Origin: Gimesia sp.
Lineage (GTDB): Bacteria > Planctomycetota > Planctomycetia > Planctomycetales > Planctomycetaceae
DNA: 64,000 bases
Direction: 5' to 3'
NCBI RefSeq assembly: GCF_040219335.1
Contig: NZ_JAVJSQ010000021.1
Coordinates: 50,652 to 114,651 of the forward strand
In this document: piece by piece, positions 37,855 through 45,369 of the stretch
Layout of the letters: the number at the start of each line of letters is the position of its first letter
How positions within the stretch are numbered: position 1 is the stretch's first letter
The notes under the pieces: model-generated
Database searches by the model: none
The model's input: the letters and a program-made list of their open reading frames with translations, nothing else
What the model was told of the DNA's origin: nothing
Translations under genes and position numbers: made by a program

Positions 37855-40520
37855 TGCCGATGACCAGTCAGACCAGAATGATTGAGAACTATCAGGCGAC
37901 CGTCGCGGCTATGACAGATAGCCTTGATTCGTTCTGGGATGTGGTTGACTGGAGCGATGCCCCCCTCCGATGGCGGTTTTTCCGTCCCAGGGGGGCGTTG
38001 CTACCTGTTCAGGGATGGAAGATCCACATTTCAGCGAGTGCTCATGAAAGTCAGCGGATGCTCAAAGTGGTAACACCGCTTCTGATTGATGCTGAGGCCG
38101 CGTTCAAGTTTCCTCGACATCTCGAAGACATCGTCTTCCTGAATTCAGGTGATGGCGGAATCTCGGTATTGGGAAAGATTGTGACGATCTATCCGACTGA
38201 TCTTCAACAGGCGCAACAGTTGATACCACTGTTGGAAGAAGTCTGGCCTTCCAGTTGTGGTCCTGAAGTGGTGACCGATCTGCGAAGGCGCTCGGGAGCA
38301 GCGGTTTCGTTCCGTTATGGAATCTTTGGGAAATCTCCCGTGCTGACCGATTCGCGGGGGATTCACCAGTATGCCTTGAGCAGTTCTGACGGGACGCTTT
38401 ATGCTGATAGTCGGGATCGTGCGCCAGACACACTGCCTCCTGATCCTCCTTATGCGGGAGTTCCTGCAGAGGCATGTCCTGTTCGTCCAGGTAAGACCTT
38501 TACCGTCGACGATCAGCGCTATTCGGCGTTGCATCAGATTTCCGAAACGGCTCGTGCTACCGTATATCTGGGAATCGACTTGCAGTCATTCGACAGTGTT
38601 GTGATTAAGGTTGGCAGACCGGGAGTGGGAGGGAATCTCAGTGGTGACGATATTTCGACACAGTTAAGACGGGAATATCAGTTTTTAAAGCGGCTGGAGT
38701 CTCGTGGGGTCTCGCCGCGAGCGATTGCGTTTTCAGCTGACAGGTGGCCGGTTTTAATTACAGAAGACATACGTGGAACGGAGTTGAATCAACTGTCGCG
38801 GGAAGAACGCATCCAGAGCCTGCCTCTGCTGGCAGAGGCATTGAAACAGATTCATCAGGCCAATCTCGTTCATGGAGACATCAAGCCGGGAAATGCACTT
38901 CTGAGTGATGTTGTCGTGAGATTAATCGATTATGAACTTACTGTAGAGCAGGGGGAAACAGGCAGTCGAGGGGGGACGCGCGGTCACATTGCTCCGGAAA
39001 TTGATGGAGAGATCGCCGCTGATTTCTCTCGTGATATTTATGCTCTCGCGGGTTGTGTCTTCGAGGCTGTTCTGGGAATTCCTCCAGGACTGTTACCGGG
39101 GAATGGACAGCAGCTGGCTGATCTTCTGAAAAATGAAGGTGAGTGTTCTGCAGCAGCAGTGATTGAATCACTCACCAATCCCGATCCTGAAAGGCGTCCC
39201 GGGATCGATGATGTCTGCAGAATGTTGCGGGAGTTTGCGGACGATCATCAAGCCGATTCCGTTTCCAGGCTGCCGGGCGAAATACAGGACACGGTTGCCT
39301 TACAGCAATGGGCCGATCATGCAGCAAGAAAAGCGGGTCGGCAGATCGATCAGTATTTGAAATCTGAGGGGAACCAGTCCTGGTGGCGAAACTCACACAA
39401 TATGCGGCACTTTGACTGCGAGGCCATTAATCTTGGTGCTGCCGGCATTCTCCTTGGTTTGGTTTCCATCGATCAGGCCTGTCAGACGGATGAATTCAGC
39501 CACCGATTACAAGCGGGGGCTGAATGGCTTGCCAGTCGATCTCCCCGTGGGCAGGCAGCAGGATTGTTTACCGGGAATGCTGGAGTGGCACTTGCACTGT
39601 GCACGATTGGCAAACGTGATCAATCGGTGAAATCTATTCAAGCTGGTTTGAATCGGCTGGAATATGCTGCGTTGGATCATCGCGAACTGGATTTATTTTC
39701 CGGTTGTGCCGGCGTCATCTGGTCCGCATGCCTGATGGCAGAGATTCTAGACGATGCCTCTCCGATTGACTTAATTCAGCCGACCCTCAAACGGCTCCAT
39801 GAATGCCGGCACCTGAGAAAACAGATGCCGTTCTGGTCTATCAACAGGGAGAGAGAACCCGACTATCTGGGCTGTGCACATGGATCAGCGGGCATCGCTC
39901 TGGCATTCGGAGCACTCGGTCGTCAAACCGATGATGACAGACTGACGGAGCAGGCCATCGACACTTTTTACCGCCTTGCCAGGTATGGGAAGAATGAGCG
40001 GGGAGATGCGTTAAGGTCGATTGTTGACCAAGGCGGGCAGTATGCGACAGGGGCCTGGTGCCATGGCGTCGCGGGATACCTCTGGTGCATCTTGCAGAGT
40101 GTGGGGGATCACGCAGCCCTTCGGACGGAAATTGACTGGGCCGTGGAGCGTCTGACAGAGAGTCCTGCAGTGGGGACCCCGACGTACTGTCACGGCCTGG
40201 CAGGTCAACTGGAGTTGTGGATGATGCTCAGGGAATTACCGCGTTTCCAGGATCTGGCGGAGCAGCGAGCTCACCGGGTTTCGAGAGCATTGCAGATTTT
40301 ATGTGATGAAAACGAAGCGACCTGTGCGTGGGTTTCGGATGACCCGGAAGTTACCACACCTGATTTATGGGTTGGCTTTTCCGGTCCTGCCAGTGCGCTG
40401 GCGAAGTACTCAGCCCGAATCACATCGCCACTGTTGTCTGGCAGTTGGCTCAAAGCCTGCTCGACGTCAGTAGATACCAGAGAATTCGATTCCATTGTTG
40501 AACAGGGGATACTGCCATGA
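37854..40520 (+). CDS. Class IV-like lanthipeptide synthetase (lyase-kinase-cyclase)
   Basis: 888 residues. Three domains in the LanL/LanKC order: an N-terminal phospho-Ser/Thr lyase region (about 1-190; GWKIHISAS and GKIVTIYP blocks, then VSFRYG); a Ser/Thr kinase (about 215-455) with Lys252, HGDIKPGN (Asp342) and IDYE (Asp359) replacing DFG; and a LanC-like cyclase (about 515-870) with GCAHGSAG (His676), AWCHG (Cys736) and YCHG (Cys779, His780). The Cys-Cys-His zinc triad marks class IV; class III cyclases lack it. The enzyme would phosphorylate Ser/Thr in the precursor, eliminate phosphate to dehydro residues and add Cys thiols to form thioether rings. The start at 37854 overlaps the precursor stop; an ATG at 37860 is an alternative. 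The stop overlaps the next ATG by 4 nt. Confidence 0.87.
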   Translation: MPMTSQTRMIENYQATVAAMTDSLDSFWDVVDWSDAPLRWRFFRPRGALLPVQGWKIHISASAHESQRMLKVVTPLLIDAEAAFKFPRHLEDIVFLNSGDGGISVLGKIVTIYPTDLQQAQQLIPLLEEVWPSSCGPEVVTDLRRRSGAAVSFRYGIFGKSPVLTDSRGIHQYALSSSDGTLYADSRDRAPDTLPPDPPYAGVPAEACPVRPGKTFTVDDQRYSALHQISETARATVYLGIDLQSFDSVVIKVGRPGVGGNLSGDDISTQLRREYQFLKRLESRGVSPRAIAFSADRWPVLITEDIRGTELNQLSREERIQSLPLLAEALKQIHQANLVHGDIKPGNALLSDVVVRLIDYELTVEQGETGSRGGTRGHIAPEIDGEIAADFSRDIYALAGCVFEAVLGIPPGLLPGNGQQLADLLKNEGECSAAAVIESLTNPDPERRPGIDDVCRMLREFADDHQADSVSRLPGEIQDTVALQQWADHAARKAGRQIDQYLKSEGNQSWWRNSHNMRHFDCEAINLGAAGILLGLVSIDQACQTDEFSHRLQAGAEWLASRSPRGQAAGLFTGNAGVALALCTIGKRDQSVKSIQAGLNRLEYAALDHRELDLFSGCAGVIWSACLMAEILDDASPIDLIQPTLKRLHECRHLRKQMPFWSINREREPDYLGCAHGSAGIALAFGALGRQTDDDRLTEQAIDTFYRLARYGKNERGDALRSIVDQGGQYATGAWCHGVAGYLWCILQSVGDHAALRTEIDWAVERLTESPAVGTPTYCHGLAGQLELWMMLRELPRFQDLAEQRAHRVSRALQILCDENEATCAWVSDDPEVTTPDLWVGFSGPASALAKYSARITSPLLSGSWLKACSTSVDTREFDSIVEQGILP

Positions 40521-41359
40521 TCCGAACCGGGGAGTTGAGCTATGCCACTGGCTTTGCTGCAGACGGTGTGGTGTGCTGTCGCGGCCTGCTGGACCGGTCT
40601 GGACTTGAATACGCGGAGTCAGCTTACCAGTGGTCGTTGGATCATCCGGGGCCCTTTGCCAGTGAAGTTCTGAGTGGAGTGCCGGGTTCGTTTTATCAGG
40701 ATCATGCCCATCCGGATGCGTTTCCCCACTATCGCTCTTTGATTGTCGATTCGGGGCTGGCACAGCAGGTTTCTCAAATCTTGGGAAGTCAGAATCTCTG
40801 GCTGCTTTACGAGCAAATCTGGCTGAAGGAAGCAGGAGACCGCTTACCGACACCGTGGCATCAGGACTTACCCTATCTGCCCCTGGAGGGAAAACAGATT
40901 GCCACGATCTGGATTAATCTGGATCCGGTTCAGCAAGCAGATTCTCTGGATTTTGTCCGGGGCTCTCAGCGGGGCCCACTCTATAACCCGACCACATTCG
41001 ATGCGAGAGATCGCGCTGCGCAGATGTATGAAGCAGGTGTCTGGCCCGCATTACCCGATATCGAGTCGGAGCGAACGAGGTGGGATATTGTTTCCTGGGG
41101 GATCGAGCCGAGCGATGTGCTGATCTTTCATCCGGCCGTGTTGCACGGTGGGGCGGGAACGAAACGGGGAACGCGGCGGCGTTCGATTTCCCTCAGGGTC
41201 ATCGGCGATGATTCGTATGTGGCTGCACGACCTGAATCTGGTTTAGCCGACGGGGATCGTCAGGAGGACGACAGACATGATCTCGATCCATTTCAGATGC
41301 TCGCCGGTGAGAAACCCGGCACATTGTTCCGACATGCTGCCTTCCCCAGAATCGTTTGA
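40517..41359 (+). CDS. Phytanoyl-CoA dioxygenase (PhyH)-family Fe(II)/2-oxoglutarate oxygenase
   Basis: 280 residues, normal for the family. The iron facial triad is visible as His115-x-Asp117 in PWHQDLPYL and His210 in HPAVLHGGAG; an Arg in the RRRSISLR segment (221-227) would bind the 2-oxoglutarate carboxylate. Members hydroxylate small molecules or amino-acid side chains. The ATGA overlap with the synthetase stop indicates co-translation, so it is a candidate tailoring enzyme that hydroxylates the lanthipeptide or one of its building blocks. It is cytoplasmic; no signal is seen. Confidence 0.86.
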   Translation: MIRTGELSYATGFAADGVVCCRGLLDRSGLEYAESAYQWSLDHPGPFASEVLSGVPGSFYQDHAHPDAFPHYRSLIVDSGLAQQVSQILGSQNLWLLYEQIWLKEAGDRLPTPWHQDLPYLPLEGKQIATIWINLDPVQQADSLDFVRGSQRGPLYNPTTFDARDRAAQMYEAGVWPALPDIESERTRWDIVSWGIEPSDVLIFHPAVLHGGAGTKRGTRRRSISLRVIGDDSYVAARPESGLADGDRQEDDRHDLDPFQMLAGEKPGTLFRHAAFPRIV

Positions 41360-41506
41360 GGGAGTGTAGCGTTTCCTGACAGTGTGTCTGACCAGTATGG
41401 AATTATCAAATATGTATTTTGCCGGCTATGCGAATCCACTTTCCTTTTGCCCGGGGGAAACCGTTCATGATTCCCGATGCTGACTGGTTTGAAAAGGACA
41501 TCCAGT

Positions 41507-43192
41507 ATGAATGTGACTGATTGTTCATTCGAAACTTTGTCCGGCCGGTTTTCTGCTCTGGTTCGTTCCTGGCGAGGAACTGTGTTGCCGGACGATCCCT
41601 GTGAGCTGGAACTACCGTCGATCACAGAACAGATTCGGCAGGAGGCAGAATTGCGATTCTTTGTCGATGGGACAAAGAACATGGGGCATCAGGTTTCAAC
41701 ATTGACGTTGATTCAACGTTGCATCGCGCAGTGTGACTATCGCGGCCACGTAAGGATTGTTTATGCAGATTACAATAATCCGTTTCTGGGCTGTACTGCC
41801 GAGAAGCTGGCTCTTTTATTTCAAGGACTGGATCGAGATCGGATGCATGCCAGTGTTTTCTCAATTGGTTCCTGTGTACATGTCACCTTCTGGCCTTATC
41901 ACCGTCGAGCTGAACTGCAGCAACGGGTGAGATTCGGATTTACCGGCGGCGCAGATGACATGTCTGTGAATTATGCCGCGGAACTGAATGTTGATTGCTT
42001 CTGCCGAATTCAACCTTATTGCTGGGATGACTTACCCGGCCAGAAGGAAGATATTTATTACCAGAGTTCCTGTATCGAGTGTAATGACGGACGTCGATTT
42101 TACCTGGTTGATGCGTTACCGGAATTCAAGGCCCTGGTTATCAATTCGCCTGAACCTCCGCCGACTGAGGTGAGTGCGCAGACCTGGAACTGGTATCAAA
42201 GTGCTCAGGCATTCGATCTGGAACAGGGCAATAGAGTGCGGAATACTTACGTTCTGCAGCAGCGACTGCAACAAGCAGATCCGCCGTTAATCTGGCCGAT
42301 CTATGGATTGCAACATTTCAGAGAGCAGACTCCTTTTATCGCCCTCAATTGTGTTTCCGCTGCCTGTCGGTTGATGAAAGGTTCTTCGAAACCAGTAGTG
42401 CTGGCGTCCTTTACCCCAGAGGAAAATCTTGAAGAGACCTACAGGCTACTGAATGCTCTGGCTATCGATATGCAGCGGCAGGATTCCGAGTTGAGCAGAT
42501 TGTCTGAGACCATCCTGCATGAACTTTCAACTGACGAGTTGGTGATCGACGCAGATGTGTCAGCACCTTATCTGGAAGAGATTCGTGGGGAATTTCGAGA
42601 ATGGATCGAATCGCGGGGGCGGTTGTTTGTACTACCAGGTTTTTCAGCCGCCACCGGGCAATATGAAAACATTTCAGATGCGTTGCAGAACACGCTTCCG
42701 CATCTGCAGAAAAATGATCTTCTCTGGATCGGCCTGGGGCCGCAACCTCAAGAAATCTTTCAGGTCTATTATAGTCAGGCAGACATTCCGGGAATTATAG
42801 AAGGGCAGGCATCAGTGAATTACCTGCTTTCGAATGGAATTCCGTTCATTCAACTGATCCGGAAAGAACATTCATTTACGAATTGCTATCCTTTGCGCCC
42901 TCTGAATTATGATTCCAGTCATGTTGTGAAGGTGTTGAATGGATTTGCTGCGTGGATCAGAGATCGCTGTCCCGATCTGAAAGCCAGCGATCTGAGAGAG
43001 GAGTCTGTCCTGGCAGCAGAACTTGTAACGGGGATCTCTGAAAAAAGTGATGGTGAGAACCCCTTCGATGCCTATTTTCAGCGAGTTAAACAGAGCTGTC
43101 AACAGCCGGGAAATGACAAGTTTCTGGTCAGCCTGGTTGCACTCAGTCTGCTGTGCAATGAACAGAGAGGAAATGCCAATGCTTCATTCTGA
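41507..43192 (+). CDS. Unrecognised protein of the lanthipeptide cluster, weakly glycosyltransferase-like
   Basis: 561 residues from the ATG at 41507, which has AAAGGA about 10 nt upstream; the frame opens at 41477. I do not recognise a family with confidence. Two segments recall GT-B glycosyltransferases: DGTKNMGHQVSTLTLIQR (about 55-72), like the GH-containing loop after the first strand, and IIEGQASVNYLLSNGIPFIQL-like sequence near the C-terminal third, like the sugar-nucleotide domain segment in which an E/H-G pair is followed by a helix and a 'G-x-P' turn. No DXD motif is obvious. There is no signal peptide or membrane helix. Its 3' end overlaps the P450 start by 14 nt. It may glycosylate the peptide or act as a partner or carrier protein; function unassigned. 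Confidence 0.6.
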   Translation: MNVTDCSFETLSGRFSALVRSWRGTVLPDDPCELELPSITEQIRQEAELRFFVDGTKNMGHQVSTLTLIQRCIAQCDYRGHVRIVYADYNNPFLGCTAEKLALLFQGLDRDRMHASVFSIGSCVHVTFWPYHRRAELQQRVRFGFTGGADDMSVNYAAELNVDCFCRIQPYCWDDLPGQKEDIYYQSSCIECNDGRRFYLVDALPEFKALVINSPEPPPTEVSAQTWNWYQSAQAFDLEQGNRVRNTYVLQQRLQQADPPLIWPIYGLQHFREQTPFIALNCVSAACRLMKGSSKPVVLASFTPEENLEETYRLLNALAIDMQRQDSELSRLSETILHELSTDELVIDADVSAPYLEEIRGEFREWIESRGRLFVLPGFSAATGQYENISDALQNTLPHLQKNDLLWIGLGPQPQEIFQVYYSQADIPGIIEGQASVNYLLSNGIPFIQLIRKEHSFTNCYPLRPLNYDSSHVVKVLNGFAAWIRDRCPDLKASDLREESVLAAELVTGISEKSDGENPFDAYFQRVKQSCQQPGNDKFLVSLVALSLLCNEQRGNANASF

Positions 43193-44447
43193 GTCGACAC
43201 AGAAGTTCGATCGAATTCCTCTGCCCATCGATGATCAGAAATTCAAAGCGGATCCGTATCTGTTTTACAGATCACTTCAGCAGTCGGGAGAAAAGCTGGT
43301 CGCCATCAGCTTACCCGGTGGTCTGGAGGCCTGGCTGGTGCTGGATTACGACCTGACCCGGCGCCTGATCAATTCTCCGGATCTGTCGAAGGATTTCAAA
43401 AAGTACATTGTGGGAGGATCCGCTGAGGGAAGAGAAGAATCAGCGACAGACCTGCATCCGATTTATCAACATCTGCATACCACCGATCCCCCCGAACATA
43501 CCTCCCTGCGCTCGTTGCTTGCTACGGAATTCACTCGCAGTCGGGTCTTACAAATGCGCCCTCAAATTCAGGAAATCGCAGATCAGTTGATCGCGGAGAT
43601 GGCCCCAAGGGGGGAGGCAAACCTGCTACAGGCGTTTGCGTCACCTTTTTCATTGCACATCATCTGCCAGTTCCTGGGGGTGCCGACGTGTGACATTCAG
43701 TTGATTGGACAATGGTTACAGAGGTTGAATCAGGCTGATCTGGAGGGGACCGCAGTTGCACATGAGATCGCTGCGAATTTTCAGAATTACCTGTTGGATC
43801 TAGCTGTCAGAGAGCGTGGTTCAAATTCTGACACCTTATTCAGGCGTCTGGTAACGCGTCATGCTGATGGTGATCTCTCGGAGAAAGATTTAATATCCAG
43901 CAGTTTCCTGCTGTTGTCTGCAGGATACGAGACGGCTATGAATCTGATTGGAAACAGTGTCTTGACACTGTTAACGAAGCGTGGGATCTGGGACGAGATT
44001 CAAAGTGGTCAATATGAGCTGGCAACGGTAGTGGAGGAACTGCTCCGCTGGGAGTGCCCATTGGAGTTCAGTACTCTGCGCGTGGCGATCAGGAAGATCG
44101 AACTTGAAGGTGTCAGTATTGAGCCGGGGGAAAAAGTGCTTTTCTGTTTCTATGCGGCAAACCGCGACTCTCAATATTTTATGGCAGGAGAACAGCTTCA
44201 ATTTCAATGCAGGCATGCAACGGCTCACATGTCGTTTGGCTTCGGCATTCATTACTGTCTGGGGGCAGGTTTAGCGCGACTCGAAGGTGAGGTTGCTATC
44301 TCATCACTCCTCGAAGCATTTCCCGAGATGCGTTTAAATCCGGAGCAACCAGAACCTCGGTGGCTTCCCGGATTGACGATGCGCGGTTTAGATCAACTCC
44401 CCGTTCGATTCGATTCGGAAGGTTTCTTACCTGAGGGAAGAGAATGA
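43179..44447 (+). CDS. Cytochrome P450
   Basis: 422 residues, typical of soluble bacterial class I P450s. I-helix motif AGYET (in SAGYETAMN; the usual second Thr is Ala), K-helix EELLRW giving the ExxR pair, and the haem loop FGFGIHYCLGAGLARLE with the axial ligand Cys360. Of two in-frame ATGs, 43179 is chosen because GAGAGG lies 8 nt upstream; 43173 is the alternative, and more distant starts to 43047 lie inside the preceding gene. It needs ferredoxin and reductase partners, none of which is encoded nearby. As last gene of the cluster it probably hydroxylates, cross-links or otherwise oxidises the ribosomal peptide. Confidence 0.88.
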   Translation: MLHSESTQKFDRIPLPIDDQKFKADPYLFYRSLQQSGEKLVAISLPGGLEAWLVLDYDLTRRLINSPDLSKDFKKYIVGGSAEGREESATDLHPIYQHLHTTDPPEHTSLRSLLATEFTRSRVLQMRPQIQEIADQLIAEMAPRGEANLLQAFASPFSLHIICQFLGVPTCDIQLIGQWLQRLNQADLEGTAVAHEIAANFQNYLLDLAVRERGSNSDTLFRRLVTRHADGDLSEKDLISSSFLLLSAGYETAMNLIGNSVLTLLTKRGIWDEIQSGQYELATVVEELLRWECPLEFSTLRVAIRKIELEGVSIEPGEKVLFCFYAANRDSQYFMAGEQLQFQCRHATAHMSFGFGIHYCLGAGLARLEGEVAISSLLEAFPEMRLNPEQPEPRWLPGLTMRGLDQLPVRFDSEGFLPEGRE

Positions 44448-44518
44448 GAACGTGAGCTAAAATGAACCCGGCTGGTACTCATCCAGTCGCCACGTTTCCT
44501 GACAAACAGCCAATCTCC

Positions 44519-45250
44519 GGGTGAAGTGATCGACTTCCAGGTACTTCTGCGTGGTGGCGAAGAGGTTTCCGTCCAATGCCAGCTCGATTTGCAGAATTGG
44601 CGCGTGGACCTGTTCCAGGAAAATATTTACCGACCCAAGGGCGGAGACGTGCCGACGAAATTCGGATTGACTAGCGGATTATTATTTCCCGTCCGGAGTA
44701 TTGCCGGAGAGAACTTGCGGGGCGGGGAGACCTGTGGGTTGTTTCGGCCTCGGCGTTTCAGAACTATCGCCGGCTTGTCACCGACCGGATGCAGCGGGAT
44801 GGATTACAGTTCCGGGTTAATGGTACTTCGAACCCGGTTTATGAGAGTAATCGTCAGTTACAGGCCTGGACCGTAAATGCCTGGCGACATGGGGCGACCG
44901 GCCTGGTTCCCTGGCAGACGGTGGATAAATCAGGGAAGGTGTTGCGAAAGGGCGACCAACTGGGCTGTTCATCTTCGATTAAACACCGGAAGCGAAAACG
45001 GTGATCCGCCACTCAGCTCGTCACAACACCTGTCGTGAAGCGGAGCAACTCATTGAATTCCTGTTCCTGATTCAGCAGCGGCAGGGCTGGACAGCCAGTC
45101 AGATGCGGGCTTTTATCGAGCACTACATCACCTTGACCGGATCGGTGCGTAAGCAAAACGATGACGCTGCAGTGACAGAGGAATACGAACGGAAGACTCC
45201 GTTAAATTATGATTGGTTGAGACAGGCATCCGCTGTGCAGTTGCGTTGGT
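44519..45250 (+). pseudogene. Decayed, internally deleted copy of the 13.7-kb glycosidase-like gene
   Basis: 44519-44640 aligns with 14847-14978 (CAGGTACT(T/C)CTGCGTGGTG, then GGTTTCCGTC, then CAGAATTGGCG). The sequence then jumps to the equivalent of about 15786, so about 0.8 kb is missing, and 44641-45250 follows the parent to its C-terminus. An in-frame TAC to TAG change (near 44672) and several frameshifts break the frame into three short pieces. The 5' third and signal peptide are absent. It is therefore a non-functional relic. It sits between the P450 and ppc genes and is probably the last trace of a duplicated locus. Confidence 0.85.
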
Positions 45251-45369
45251 CGTTCATGCTCACGATCAATCAGCTTGCTTTCTTGCTTTTCCTTTCCACG
45301 TCAAAGTTGATACCATATGTGCTTTTGACGAAACGCTCATATTAGAACCGCAATTAATAGCTCAAGAAA

